Notes: generated from the sequence alone by a model not told the origin. 53,339 nucleotides of DNA from Rhodovulum sp. P5 (GCF_002079305.1 NZ_CP015042.1:1-53339); one strand, 5' to 3'. Shown: positions 8,985 to 18,050, counted from the stretch's first letter. A program made the numbers and translations.

Positions 8985-9914
8985 ATGGCTTACGACAACG
9001 CAAACACCTACGAGACCATCGAACTTTTCGGACTGACCGAGAAGGACGCACAGCTGCCGATCCCGGAAGACCACATTCTTCAGGACTGCATCATCCGCGA
9101 GAGCTTCGAGGCTCTGCTCGGTCCGCTGCGCGGGACCGGCTTTGAAGCAGAAATCGAACCGCTGGCCCATGGGCTCGCCACGATCCTGCAGCGCCGCAAG
9201 GTGGCGCTTGGCAAGGAGGTCGACCGCACCGCCGACAAGATCGGAGCGCTGGCAAAATCCCACGACGGATCGGAGATCGCCGAGACCGCGCTCGAAGAGG
9301 CGCAGGCGCGCTTTCTGCAGCTGCGCGAGATCGTCAGCGCCATCGAGGTGATGAGCGAGGCTGCGGCGGAATGCTACGAGATCGAGACCGGCCACGCCTT
9401 CATCCCGGCAGCCGGGTCGCGCGCAAGCGTCCGGGCGCAAGAGACCGGGGCGGTCTTCGAGGCGCGGCAGCTTCTGGAGCAGCACGACCGGGAAACCGCC
9501 GAGAAGTCGAAAGTCGAGGGTGTTCCCCTGATCGTCTCGGGCGCCACTGACTGGACTGATGTCGATGTGATCTTCAACACGCTCGACAAGGTTCGCGAGC
9601 GGATCAAGCAGAACCGCAACCAGGAGATCTTCCTCTGCCACAAGGGTGGCAAGCACGGGGCGGAGATGATCGCGGCTCGGTGGGCTCGCGCACGGTGTGT
9701 CGCACAAGCGCGTTTCGATCCGCGCTGGTCCGCGCATGGGCGGGCGGCACCGTTCAAGTGCAACGACGAGATGCTGGACGACAAGTTCGCGGCGACGGGG
9801 GTTGTACTCTTCGGCGGCAACGGGGTCGCGCTGAACCTCGGGCAGAAGGCGGAGGCGAAAGGTCTGACGGTCATGCGGGTTGCGGACCCGGCGAAGAAGG
9901 CGTCGCAGGATTGA
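8985..9914 (+). CDS. DUF2493 (SLOG-like nucleotide-binding fold) protein
   Basis: A 309-residue protein. Residues ~1-190 are mainly helical, with a glutamine/glutamate-rich coiled-coil-like middle. Residues ~195-300 form the DUF2493 domain: VPLIVSGATDWTD, then LCHKGGKHGAEMIAARWA, then FDPRW...APFKCNDEML, then VVLFGGNGVALNL. This domain belongs to the SLOG/YpsA-like group predicted to bind nucleotide-derived ligands. The usual glycine-rich GGxxxGAE loop is visible in the altered form KGGKHGAE. The ATG at 8985 is chosen over 8934 because it matches the family N-terminus. A terminator follows directly. It is a regular member of Rhodobacterales plasmid blocks; its role there is not known. Confidence 0.8.
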   Translation: MAYDNANTYETIELFGLTEKDAQLPIPEDHILQDCIIRESFEALLGPLRGTGFEAEIEPLAHGLATILQRRKVALGKEVDRTADKIGALAKSHDGSEIAETALEEAQARFLQLREIVSAIEVMSEAAAECYEIETGHAFIPAAGSRASVRAQETGAVFEARQLLEQHDRETAEKSKVEGVPLIVSGATDWTDVDVIFNTLDKVRERIKQNRNQEIFLCHKGGKHGAEMIAARWARARCVAQARFDPRWSAHGRAAPFKCNDEMLDDKFAATGVVLFGGNGVALNLGQKAEAKGLTVMRVADPAKKASQD

Positions 9915-9915
9915 A

Positions 9916-9945
9916 GAAAGAGGGTCGCCTTCGGGCGGCCCTTTC
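9916..9945 (+). terminator. Terminator after DUF2493 gene
   Basis: GAAAGAGGGTCGCC pairs imperfectly with GGCGGCCCTTTC around a TTCG tetraloop, two bases after the stop codon. A short T-containing stretch follows. Confidence 0.75.
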
Positions 9946-10046
9946 GTCGTTTCTTATGGGTGTGGACGTTCTCCAAATCGCTTTGCCTAGCAATTTCCTG
10001 TTTTGATAGGTATATGTGTGCCAAGCAAAACTTGGAAATGATTGGC

Positions 10047-11063
10047 ATGACTCCACTCAGCAGCATCGCGATGAGCGCCTATACCGACCTGGTACGTCTT
10101 TTGAAGGACGACGCTTTGTCCGGTGTCGAAGGCAAGCCGACTCTCAAGGAGCGTGGGGATAAGGCCTATTGGTATGCCGCGCGCCGTGTCGGCACCGAGA
10201 TGCGCTTCATCTATATCGGCGAAGACAGCGACGAGACACGCGCGCGCATCGACCGGATCGAAGAGCTGCGCGCAAAGGCCAAGGATCGGCAGGCGGAACG
10301 GTCGCGGCTTGTCCGGCTCTTGCGTGCGGAAGGCATGACGCCCATCGACCGGGCGACCGGGTCCATCCTGTCGGCCATGGCCGCAGCCGGAACCTTCCGT
10401 TTGGGTGGCACCATCGTCGGAACCAATGCATTTCGCCTCTATGAAGGCGAGCTTGGTATCCGTCTGCCAATTGGCGGTATGGCCAATACTGGCGACATCG
10501 ACATCGCGCAGTTCGAGAAGCTCAGCGTTGCGTTGCAGGATCAGGTCGACCCGGGTCTGGCGGAGACATTCTCGGCGCTCAAATTCGATCCTCTGCCAGC
10601 TCTTGACCAGGGCCGGACATGGCGATGGGCCCAGGGTGGCAGCGGCCAGTTGGTCGAGTTTCTCACACCGGCGTTCGGAGATGAGACCATCCGTGATCTG
10701 CCAGCATTGGGCGTGAACGCCCAAGGATTGAACTATCTCAACTTCCTGATCGCTGAGCCGATCCACGCGGCGGCGATCTATAGATCCGGCGTTCTGGTCC
10801 AGGTTCCGCGCCCGGAACGCTATGCGATCCACAAGCTTATCATTGCCGATCGGCGGCGGGACGGAGCGGGGAGCCTCAAATCGGTGAAGGACCGTGAGCA
10901 GGCGGCTTTCCTGATCGAGGCGATGGCCGAGGACCGGCCCGATGATCTGGCCCGCGCTTATGCCTCTGCGCTGGAGGTTGGCCGACGCTGGCGCGAGCAT
11001 ATTGGCAACTCACTGAAGCGGATGCCTGAGACCAAGGTGATGCTCGACAGCTTGGTCGCGTGA
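10047..11063 (+). CDS. GSU2403-family nucleotidyltransferase-fold protein
   Basis: A ~338-residue soluble protein of the GSU2403/NTP_transf_8 type. The N-terminal ~110 residues (MSAYTDLVRLLKD, KPTLKERGDKAYWYA) form a helical region. The nucleotidyltransferase-like core follows, with RLGGTIVGTNAFRLYEGELG and the acidic GDIDIAQFE, in which the DxD pair could bind metal. The C-terminal half carries VPRPERYAIHKLI, typical of the family. Three in-frame ATGs (10038, 10047, 10071) compete; 10047 is preferred because GGAA lies nine bases upstream. The upstream AT-rich stretch around 9975-10020 probably holds its own promoter. Enzymatic activity is not demonstrated; a role in toxin-like or maintenance functions is possible but unsupported here. 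Confidence 0.75.
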   Translation: MTPLSSIAMSAYTDLVRLLKDDALSGVEGKPTLKERGDKAYWYAARRVGTEMRFIYIGEDSDETRARIDRIEELRAKAKDRQAERSRLVRLLRAEGMTPIDRATGSILSAMAAAGTFRLGGTIVGTNAFRLYEGELGIRLPIGGMANTGDIDIAQFEKLSVALQDQVDPGLAETFSALKFDPLPALDQGRTWRWAQGGSGQLVEFLTPAFGDETIRDLPALGVNAQGLNYLNFLIAEPIHAAAIYRSGVLVQVPRPERYAIHKLIIADRRRDGAGSLKSVKDREQAAFLIEAMAEDRPDDLARAYASALEVGRRWREHIGNSLKRMPETKVMLDSLVA

Positions 11064-11558
11064 TCGCGGCAACATAATCGCGTTAATCGGTGGCCTGCGG
11101 CGGTCGGCACCGTCATCCCCTCTCAATGGGGCCGTCGACGCTCGGCCCATCCGCATCGTGTCTGGTGGGAGGCTATGCGCGCGTCATGCGTATCCACGAC
11201 GGTTCAAGACGCGGGGGATGGCGACGACGCGCTTGAGGCTGAAGACCCGCACGTCCTTCGGATGGTGTTTCGGACCATCGCACCCACGCGGGCGGGCTTT
11301 GTCGGCACCCGGGCCAGGAGCGGCGGGACGAGGACGCGGATGGTGGCGCCGGCGTGATGGCAGGGGTCATCCGGATCACTCCTTTTTGCTCATAGATGTG
11401 GATCGCACGGGCTCGGCCCGTCCGTGCCCTCAGCTCACGCTTCGGCAAGCACAAATACGGCTTCCACGCCTTTGGCGCGGACCCTCCGCATTTGCGCTTG
11501 CGACCGGGCCTTTTGCCCCCGTGCTGGGTGATCCTCATCGCAATAAGGAGTAACCCAA
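11064..11558. other. 0.5-kb region without a recognised gene
   Basis: Open frames here (for example 11158-11553 on + and 11173-11538 on -) give arginine/proline-rich translations without domain signals and without convincing ribosome binding sites. The region probably holds the 3' end of one transcription unit and the leader of the small gene at 11559. Confidence 0.45.
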
Positions 11559-11765
11559 ATGACCAACCACTACGTCGCCACCGTCCCCGTCAAGTTCACC
11601 GACACCGATGGCCAGGAGCGCACCCGTTTTCAGCGCGTGGGTGCGATGTTCCGCAACACCCGCAACGGGGACGGCTCGGAGTTCTTCAGCCTCAAGCTCG
11701 ACTTCCCTGTCGCGGTCTCGGAGCTGGTGATGTTCCCACCGAGCGCGAAAGATCCCCAGGACTAA
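11559..11765 (+). CDS. Small conserved hypothetical protein
   Basis: A 68-residue protein with a good ribosome binding site (AAGGAG ten bases before the ATG). The sequence MTNHYVATVPVKFTDTDG, then RVGAMFRNT, then FFSLKLDFPVAVSELVMF has alternating beta-strand character. It recalls the small single-domain proteins that accompany DUF736-type genes on alphaproteobacterial plasmids. A strong hairpin follows 17 bp after the stop. Function unknown; coding status is supported by the ribosome binding site, balanced composition and terminator. Confidence 0.7.
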   Translation: MTNHYVATVPVKFTDTDGQERTRFQRVGAMFRNTRNGDGSEFFSLKLDFPVAVSELVMFPPSAKDPQD

Positions 11766-11781
11766 ATCCTCTGGCGAGGAT

Positions 11782-11812
11782 GGGCCGCCCCAGGACGATC
11801 TTGGGGCGGCCC
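11782..11812 (+). terminator. Strong GC hairpin after the small gene
   Basis: Perfect 11-bp inverted repeat GGGCCGCCCCA (11782-11792) / TGGGGCGGCCC (11802-11812) with a nine-base loop. No T-run follows, so termination may be inefficient or factor-dependent. Confidence 0.65.
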
Positions 11813-12069
11813 GATCCCTGTTCAAGAGATGCCGGGTCCGGCGGTCAGATCGCCTGAGGCGACCTCACGAAGCCGCCGGTCGCTTTGCATTCAACAGACG
11901 CGCTTCTCCCGGAAGGGTCAGGCCGCGACAGACCGGCCAGTCAGCCTCAAGGGGGCCATCCACTAAAACCTGTCGGCCAGGGCCTCCCGGTTTTTGCGGC
12001 AGAGATTTGGTGACCCAAATCTGGCCCTCCTTGACCCTGCCTGTCCGCCCTGTCGGTGGGGTTTGCGCC

Positions 12070-12111
12070 CGCCCGCGGTTCCGTCCGAACACTTGTCAGA
12101 CCGTGTGAAAA
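12070..12111 (+). repeat. IS1182 left inverted repeat
   Basis: Contains CCGAACAC (12085-12092) and CAGACCGTGTGAAAA (12097-12111), matched in inverted orientation at 13747-13788. Confidence 0.75.
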
Positions 12112-12259
12112 CGGCGGCCTCCTATCCGCGAATGCAGAGAACGGTCGGCTTTTGGATTTTTCGATTGGAAATAGGTTCTGAGTGGCCCAAAGTAGGCCAG
12201 CATAGGCTGTAAGGGCCTGAAAGGGCCCGCCGCGCATAAATGGTCTCAGGGTCGTTGCT

Positions 12260-13699
12260 TTACGTCCGTGCTGCTTGGATTAGGGTCGGGACGCCGACCA
12301 ATGTGATCGCCCGCCGGATGTTGTATGCAAGCGCCGTCAGGCTGAACTCGCCACGGACGTTCTCAAGTCGGCGTGTCAGGAATGCGCCTTGTCCCATCCA
12401 TTGCTTGATAGATCCGAAGGGGTGTTCGACTGTTTCGCGGCGTTGACCCAGTACCTCTGGGCGGGCGACAAGTCGTTCAGCCATCCGCTCCAGCACCTCT
12501 TCGTTTTCATATCGCGAAACTGTTCGAGCCTCACTTCCCGTACGTCGCGGCTTGAGCCGGCACTGCTTGCAGGCGCGGTAATTGCGATATTTCTGCTCGA
12601 ACACGCCATCTCGGACATACTGCTTTTTCCCGTTCGGAGGAAGGTTCTGACCGCCGGGGCAAGTGTAATGGTCCGCGGTCCCGTCGTATTGAAACCGCTC
12701 TTTCACAAACAAGCCCTTGCTCGCGGCAGCGCCACGCCGAGGCCTTGGAATGATAGGAAAGGCATTCCCGGCTTCACTGGCCGCGATATCCTCGATTGCA
12801 AAATAGCCTTTATCCGCGACCACGTCGATGCGCTCAACACCCAGCAGCTTGCGTGCCGAGATCGCAGTCTTGGCCAGAAGCCCAAGGTCGCTCACCTTCG
12901 AATGGACCTGTTGCTCAGCGATGAGTTTGTGCTTCACATCCACAGCGATCTGGATGTTGTATCCAACGCCTACGCGCGTGTTTCGATCCATGGCGCGGGC
13001 GTCAGGATCGGTCAGCGAGAGCTGGTCGGCGCCGGTCTCCTCCAGTTCTTCTTGATGGCCGATCAGCCGTTCACGCCTGGCCTTCATGGCTTCGATTTTC
13101 TGACGAATATCATTCTTCACCATGTCACTAGCGCGATTGTCGTCCTCGGCATCAGCATTGTTCAACGCGGAAAGATAGTGATCCAGTCGTTTGTCGATCA
13201 AAGCCAAATCGCGCTTGAGCGAGGCTTTGGTGAAATTCTTCCCACTGTTGTTGACGGCCTTGATCCGTGTGCCGTCCACCGCCAGCAACTCGCGTCCGAA
13301 AAGATCAAGATCTCGGCATAGCCGAACAAACTGCCGAAAGATCTCCCGAAATGCTAATCGATTGTCTTTTCGGAAATCGGCAATCGTTTTGAAATCCGGT
13401 TTGAGGTGCCGCATCAGCCAGATCACCTCAAGATTTCGATGCGTCTCGGCCTGAAGCCTGCGGCTTGAGCGCACGCGGTTCAAGTATCCGTAGATGTAGA
13501 GCTTCAGCAGGTCAGCTGGATCGTAACCGGGCCGCCCTGTCGACTTGGGCTTCGCCCTTGCGAACCCGGCTGCAGCGAGGTCAAGCCCTGCAACAAAAGC
13601 ATCGATAAACCGCACTGGATTGTTTGCGCCAACGTAGTCTTCAACGCGCTCCGGCAAAAGCAGTGATTGCGCACGTGGTGTTCCGGTCATGTATCTCAT
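12260..13699 (-). CDS. IS1182-family transposase
   Basis: A 479-residue DDE transposase of the IS1182 group (IS5-like superfamily). The N-terminus MRYMTGTPRAQ, the block RPGYDPADLLKLYIYGYLN, then LRHLKPDFKTIADFR, LLAVDGTRIKAVNN (first catalytic Asp), DVVADKGYF (second Asp) and HPFGSIKQWMG near the C-terminus are all visible in order. A paired-cysteine motif (YTCPGG ... RACKQC) lies between the second Asp and the C-terminus, as in this family. The ATG at 13699 gives the family N-terminus; a longer in-frame extension to 13882 crosses the inverted repeat and is not likely to be used. No frameshift or stop is seen, so the element may be active. Confidence 0.9.
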   Translation of the reverse strand: MRYMTGTPRAQSLLLPERVEDYVGANNPVRFIDAFVAGLDLAAAGFARAKPKSTGRPGYDPADLLKLYIYGYLNRVRSSRRLQAETHRNLEVIWLMRHLKPDFKTIADFRKDNRLAFREIFRQFVRLCRDLDLFGRELLAVDGTRIKAVNNSGKNFTKASLKRDLALIDKRLDHYLSALNNADAEDDNRASDMVKNDIRQKIEAMKARRERLIGHQEELEETGADQLSLTDPDARAMDRNTRVGVGYNIQIAVDVKHKLIAEQQVHSKVSDLGLLAKTAISARKLLGVERIDVVADKGYFAIEDIAASEAGNAFPIIPRPRRGAAASKGLFVKERFQYDGTADHYTCPGGQNLPPNGKKQYVRDGVFEQKYRNYRACKQCRLKPRRTGSEARTVSRYENEEVLERMAERLVARPEVLGQRRETVEHPFGSIKQWMGQGAFLTRRLENVRGEFSLTALAYNIRRAITLVGVPTLIQAART

Positions 13700-13746
13700 G
13701 CCCAAACATACCGCAAAAGCACGACCGCAGGAATCCCAAGTGGCTC

Positions 13747-13788
13747 TTTTCACACGGTCTGTTGTGTGTTCGGCCAGACCCTCGGGCG
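13747..13788 (-). repeat. IS1182 right inverted repeat
   Basis: The reverse complement carries the same CCGAACAC and CAGACCGTGTGAAAA blocks as the left end; the central four bases differ (TTGT versus ACAA) and there are scattered mismatches in the outer ~15 bp. Confidence 0.75.
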
Positions 13789-13878
13789 GTGCGGGGGAAG
13801 GGGACCCATGGGACAGGTGGGATTCTTGATGGCGAGGGGACAGCCCCGCGTCCCTACGGGCCGCTGGGGAAGCGGACA

Positions 13879-13960
13879 CCAAGGCTGACTAAGTCTGAAT
13901 GCGACGTAAGTATATAATTGACAGTACGGTATATTATCGTAAGGTGGGGTCAGCCTTGGT
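13879..13960. other. Candidate oriT: inverted repeat around an AT-rich core upstream of the mob gene
   Basis: A perfect 12-bp inverted repeat ACCAAGGCTGAC (13879-13890) / GTCAGCCTTGGT (13949-13960) flanks a 58-bp AT-rich core that contains the direct repeat CGTAAG. It lies 35 bp before the MobC-like gene, the usual place for a transfer origin. No nick site can be assigned by eye. Confidence 0.35.
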
Positions 13961-13994
13961 GGAAGGTGGCAGGAAATAGGAGGTCTTTCTTCGC

Positions 13995-14407
13995 ATGTCG
14001 CGCTCAAAACGTCTCACAGGTGCGGACCGTATGGAGATCGTTCGCGAGGCTGCAGAAGGTGTGTCGACGTCTGAGCTTGCTGAACGGTTTGGCGTGTCGT
14101 CGCGAGCGATCCAGTACACGCTCAAAGCCGATGCGGAGCGCCAGACGGATGCCGCGATCCCGGTCTCCGCGGTCAGTGTGAAGGTCACCGCTGCTGAGCT
14201 TGCGGCGCTCGACGAGGTGTTGGCGAAGGCCGGGATCGAGAGCCGGGCCGAGGGGCTGCGGCGGCTCATTCAAGCGGCCGGCGGGGTGTTCGTTCCGGAC
14301 GCGCAGATGGCGGCCGAGATGGCGCGCTACCGCGCCTCGCTTCACGAGGTCGGCAATGGCGTCGCCCAGATCGCCAAGCAGATGACACGGGCCAACCTGC
14401 AGGGGCA
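13995..14407 (+). pseudogene. MobC-like relaxosome accessory protein, 3' end cut off by Tn3-like element
   Basis: The frame starts at an ATG at 13995 after TAGGAGG. Residues ~5-45 form a helix-turn-helix (LTGADRMEIVREAAEG, then ELAERFGVSSRAIQYTLKAD). Residues ~55-138 resemble plasmid MobC proteins: a ribbon-helix-helix-like SRAEGLRRLIQAAGG, then the NGVAQIAKQMTRANLQGQ helix. At 14408 the sequence enters the inverted repeat of the Tn3-like element; the frame then runs on into transposon DNA to 14540 with an unrelated tail. The usual C-terminal end and the relaxase gene normally found next to mobC are missing, so this plasmid segment has probably lost self-encoded mobilisation. DNA binding at the adjacent candidate oriT could persist. 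Confidence 0.7.
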
Positions 14408-14447
14408 GGCCCTGTACGCACGAAGGGGGTCAAAAACGGCAAGATTT
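14408..14447 (+). repeat. Tn3-like terminal inverted repeat, left
   Basis: Begins GGCCCTGTACGCACGAAG and continues GGGGTCAAAAACGGCAAG...; matched in reverse complement at 18128-18167. The last base is also the first base of the resolvase stop codon. Confidence 0.85.
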
Positions 14448-15007
14448 CATGAAAGTGGTGTTGACCGCTTGATGCGGTCGATTGTTGCGACGCCGACGTT
14501 GAAATGGCGCGCAATGGCGCGGATGGACTGTCCCTCCTGAAGCATTGATCTGACTTGATCTTGCTGGTGGGTTGTGAGTTTGAACTTTCGTCCGAATTTC
14601 ACGCCGCGTTTCTTGGCTGATACCCGGCCTTCTTCGGTTCGTTCATTGATGAGGTTCCTCTCCAATTCGGAAAGTCCAGCAAAAACAGTGAGTAAGAACT
14701 TTCCCATAGAGCTCGTGGTGTCGGCCCAGGGTTCGCGAAGTGATCTGAACGATGCCTCTGCGGCCTCTATCTTCTTGGTAATGACAAAGAGATCATGGGT
14801 GGATCGGGCAAGGCGATCCAGGCTTGTGACAAGCAGCGTATCGTCTGGCTGCAGTGTGCTGAGCATCTTTTCAAGTTGAGGGCGACGACGGTCAAACCCG
14901 GTCAGCTTCTCTTGGAATATCCTGTCACATCCCTCTGCCTGGAGGTGCTCGATCTGGCTTTCCAGGTTCTGTCCGATCGTGGAAACCCGCGCGTAGCCGA
15001 TCAGCAT
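14447..15007 (-). CDS. tnpR: Tn3-family serine resolvase
   Basis: A 186-residue resolvase/invertase. The catalytic serine is Ser9 in LIGYARVST; the conserved DTLLVTSLDRLARS and the FAGLSELERNLINERTEEG helix (E-helix region) are present. A C-terminal helix-turn-helix (QSIRAIARHFNVGVATIDRIK) should bind the res site between this gene and the transposase gene. The gene ends inside the terminal repeat, so it is the outermost gene of the transposon, and both transposon genes read leftward. It is not closely similar to the resolvase of the second Tn3 element at 50783-51358. Confidence 0.9.
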   Translation of the reverse strand: MLIGYARVSTIGQNLESQIEHLQAEGCDRIFQEKLTGFDRRRPQLEKMLSTLQPDDTLLVTSLDRLARSTHDLFVITKKIEAAEASFRSLREPWADTTSSMGKFLLTVFAGLSELERNLINERTEEGRVSAKKRGVKFGRKFKLTTHQQDQVRSMLQEGQSIRAIARHFNVGVATIDRIKRSTPLS

Positions 15008-15119
15008 GGTTTTGCACCTGTTTTTCGGCCTCCAATACGGAACGGAATTACGGATTCTGTAAGGTTTTGTTTTTGCGACCGGAAAAATTCGTTCCGGAAT
15101 TTATAAGTTTCGGAACGCC
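15008..15119. promoter_or_regulatory. Likely res site between resolvase and transposase genes
   Basis: A 112-bp AT-richer spacer with short inverted motifs (CGGAA ... TTCCG repeated around 15051-15117). This is the expected location of the resolvase binding subsites and resolvase promoter; the exact subsites cannot be fixed by eye. Confidence 0.5.
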
Positions 15120-18050
15120 TCATGCCGCCACCGACATGTCGTTCAGGGGCAGGCGACTGTTCATATCTAGATCAAATACCCCGTATGGGTTGATGTGACT
15201 GTGTGGCAGCGGGTTCAGCGCCGCCATGTCGCGGTCCGTCATTTTCTGGCGCCAGGCTTGATCGGCGAGAATGTCCTGAATCATGAGCGTGTTCACGTAG
15301 ACCATGGCTCCTTGCAACAGATGCAGCGACAACACCGAGATTTCCTGATCGTCGCGACGGTTGGAGACCAGTTCATTGCCGTTGCCATAGAAGATGAAAT
15401 TGTTCACGCCGTTCCAGCGCTCGATCACGTTAAGCCCGGAATTGATCTCTCGGCGCAGATCCTTGTCACTGAGATACTTGCACAGGAATAGTGTCTTGGC
15501 GGCTTTACCCAGTTCAAGGAGCGCGGCGAAGACGGGATGGCTTTGGCCCCGAATAAACCGGCGCAGGATTGCTTCAGGCTCGGCTGTTCGCTGTTTCAGG
15601 GCGACCGCAAGCTTGATCATCTCATCGTAATGCTGGGCGATCAGGTCCCAGTTGATTGGTTTGGGTGCAAACAACGGGTCGAGGTTTTTGTAGGTTTTCT
15701 CTACCTTGGGAACTGCGCGCACCAGCTTTTGCCGCGCTATTGCTTTGAACCGTGGCATGAGATCAAATCCCAGCAAATAACAGAAGGCGAAACCGACGAC
15801 ACTCTGGCCGTGGGTGTCAACAAACTGGCGATCAATCTCCAGTTCGGTGCCGTGATGCAAGACACCCTCAATCATCGACGCGACCTCTGACGAAGAGACC
15901 TGTTTGAGTTGCGAATGAATACAGGTCGCCTTTGCATCAACATGCCAGTAGATCATGACGCCGCGCCCGCCATAGCGCTGATGCCACTCGGTCATCAGGT
16001 TTTGATCCCAGGATGCAAGTTGTGTGGAATCCGACGCGCAACTGCTGCTGCTTTCGCCCCAGATATCTGCAAGACGTGCACGGTTCGTGGCATCGGCAAT
16101 GGCACGGGTTGCGGCGCGGAGTGCATTTTTGTGAATGAAGCGCTGCCGAATGTAGAGCAGTTCCTTGTACGTCACATTATGCGGTCCGGCCGCGATAGCT
16201 TTGAGCCCGATATTGGTGCCGATTCCATAGAGCGCCAGCAGAAGCCTTCGGGAAACCTCACCCTCCGGCAGGGTTTGTCGCGCGGCCGCAGTTGGAAAGG
16301 ACTTGGTAAACTCAAGCCGTAGATCAACCTCCTTCAGGACATCCAACAAACTGGTCATAGGCCAGCGACGCGCCATTTCCTCTTTCAGCGCTTCCAGCAT
16401 CGTAGGGTCGTCCTGAGCTTTTAACGGCTTGAGTGAAATCCAGGATTTGCCGCGCCTCAATCTGAGGGTCACGTCCTTATTGGTGGGCAAGCTTCGGTCA
16501 AATTGGTCCAGGGCAGCGCTAAGATCGAATTTGAGACGTTGGACAAAGTGATCGGCCTCGACTGGCTGCCCGAGTTCCTGGAAATACCGCTCTTTTCTAT
16601 CGTCGAAGTCCTGCGGCAAGTCCTGATCCGGATCGCAGTACCGACGGGCCCCCTCGATCCAGAGCTCCTTGGTGCGCAGACGTTCCCGCAAACTTTGAAG
16701 AACACAGATCTCATAGTTGAGGCGATTGATGCGGTTCTTCCCACCGGGCCTAGCCTCGATTACGATGTCGCGCCACTTGGGTCTGACGACACCCTCCAAT
16801 GGCACCTGATCAAGGGAAAAATACTGTGGTTTCTTGCCCGCATCCTCTATCAAAATGGCAATGGCGTCCAAAAGCGGGTGCCATGCCTGATTGTTTGACC
16901 GGAAGGTGAGTGTCTTGAGGATCACCGGCAGAATGCGCCGATAGTGCTGCGCGTAGGATCGGCGGACCTTGCGGTGTACGCGGTATGAAAACGACGGGTT
17001 CTCCGCATGATACTCAGCGGCCAGGTCGCTGATGGTCTTTTGGCCGACGGCCGGGAATATCACATCCCTGACACGACCATCGGGATCGGCATTGGCCGCA
17101 ATCGCCATCTTGAACAACAGTGCCGTTTTGCCTTCGACCTTGCGATATTCGGCCACAAGCTCCTTGATGACCTTGGTTTCTGCGCGCGCCGATATCTTGT
17201 GTGTGATGCTGATCAGAAGATCGCCAAGTTCATCAGTCAATTCAGCTTCACGGGGAACAAGGAAGCAGAAAAGCAACGCATAACGCGTCTCATCAGGATG
17301 CCGCCGCATGTCCCATGCGTCTTCCGAACCAGCGCGTAGGCGAAACCGCTCAACAATATCGGGATGCACATCCTCCAGGATGCTACGGTCGAGGCCAACT
17401 GCACGGACAGCTTCCAGACGCTCTACCGTTTTGAGCACATTCTCAACGCTGGCAGCCCCAGAACTGCGCGCAACCTCGGCAAATGGTGAAAAGCCGCCCT
17501 CCGTCTCAAGCAACGCGTCAAGGCGGGCACGCTGATCATCGGCAAGGCGCTCCGAAATACGTGCAAACACAATACGCTCGAACCGGCGTTCCGCCCGGGC
17601 CAGCAAATTCGCCTCGGCTTTAGCCTTGGGACGGATCATTCGATTGGACAGGAACCGCTCTGTAATCACCGCGTCCAACGTTGCTTGGTTGGGTGCGGTT
17701 GGCAAAACGATCTCGATCAGCCAATCCAAGAAAAGCGCGCGGGCTTCCTTGTCAAAAAGTGCGATATCGAGAAACGACATAACCTGACGCCGATAAAAGC
17801 GATCGGTCCTCTTCGGAACAATGGCAAGCCCATCATCATCGGCGGCGGCGATCTGCGAAGCCAAAAACTTAAGAACCTGCGGAGAGACCAAATCCAACGA
17901 TTTGGGAAATCGGGCGTGAAGCTGGAAATATTTGAGATAGTAACAAAGCGTCAGACGGCGCGACTCAGAAGTGCCTTTCAACAACCCCAGCTCAGAAGCG
18001 CTCAAAACCCAATGCGCCCGTAACTCTTCATCAGACCAAATCTGTTGCAT
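15120..18050 (-). CDS. tnpA: Tn3-family transposase
   Basis: A 976-residue transposase, close to the ~1000 residues usual for TnpA. The N-terminal DUF4158-like region covers ~1-170 (MQQIWSDEELRAHW start, AERRFERIVFARISERL). The C-terminal DDE domain shows YWHVDAKA (first Asp), FVDTHGQS (second Asp) and NVIERWNGVN (Glu). The ATG at 18050 matches the family start; an extension to 18095 would reach close to the terminal repeat. No stop or frameshift interrupts it, so the element looks capable of transposition. The ~75 bp between its start and the right terminal repeat is AT-rich and probably carries its promoter. Confidence 0.92.
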   Translation of the reverse strand: MQQIWSDEELRAHWVLSASELGLLKGTSESRRLTLCYYLKYFQLHARFPKSLDLVSPQVLKFLASQIAAADDDGLAIVPKRTDRFYRRQVMSFLDIALFDKEARALFLDWLIEIVLPTAPNQATLDAVITERFLSNRMIRPKAKAEANLLARAERRFERIVFARISERLADDQRARLDALLETEGGFSPFAEVARSSGAASVENVLKTVERLEAVRAVGLDRSILEDVHPDIVERFRLRAGSEDAWDMRRHPDETRYALLFCFLVPREAELTDELGDLLISITHKISARAETKVIKELVAEYRKVEGKTALLFKMAIAANADPDGRVRDVIFPAVGQKTISDLAAEYHAENPSFSYRVHRKVRRSYAQHYRRILPVILKTLTFRSNNQAWHPLLDAIAILIEDAGKKPQYFSLDQVPLEGVVRPKWRDIVIEARPGGKNRINRLNYEICVLQSLRERLRTKELWIEGARRYCDPDQDLPQDFDDRKERYFQELGQPVEADHFVQRLKFDLSAALDQFDRSLPTNKDVTLRLRRGKSWISLKPLKAQDDPTMLEALKEEMARRWPMTSLLDVLKEVDLRLEFTKSFPTAAARQTLPEGEVSRRLLLALYGIGTNIGLKAIAAGPHNVTYKELLYIRQRFIHKNALRAATRAIADATNRARLADIWGESSSSCASDSTQLASWDQNLMTEWHQRYGGRGVMIYWHVDAKATCIHSQLKQVSSSEVASMIEGVLHHGTELEIDRQFVDTHGQSVVGFAFCYLLGFDLMPRFKAIARQKLVRAVPKVEKTYKNLDPLFAPKPINWDLIAQHYDEMIKLAVALKQRTAEPEAILRRFIRGQSHPVFAALLELGKAAKTLFLCKYLSDKDLRREINSGLNVIERWNGVNNFIFYGNGNELVSNRRDDQEISVLSLHLLQGAMVYVNTLMIQDILADQAWRQKMTDRDMAALNPLPHSHINPYGVFDLDMNSRLPLNDMSVAA

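Larger units (their letters stand above)
12070..13788 (-). mobile_element. IS1182-family insertion sequence (limits approximate)
   Basis: One complete transposase gene lies between inverted repeats about 42 bp long at 12070-12111 and 13747-13788. Both arms share a CGCCCG-type start, an 8-bp CCGAACAC block and a 15-bp CAGACCGTGTGAAAA block, separated by a mismatched tetranucleotide. The true element tips may lie a few bases outside, and no target duplication could be read with certainty. The element lies between the small gene at 11559 and the mobilisation gene at 13995. Confidence 0.75.

Noticed and set aside
11158..11553. 131-codon open frame on the plus strand
   Set aside because: Arg/Gly-rich translation with no domain, no ribosome binding site and a competing open frame on the other strand, as expected for GC-rich non-coding DNA.
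13912..13938. TTGACA and TATAAT-like hexamers upstream of the mobC-like gene
   Set aside because: The spacing between the hexamers is not compatible with one promoter; the stretch is better described as the AT-rich core of the candidate oriT.
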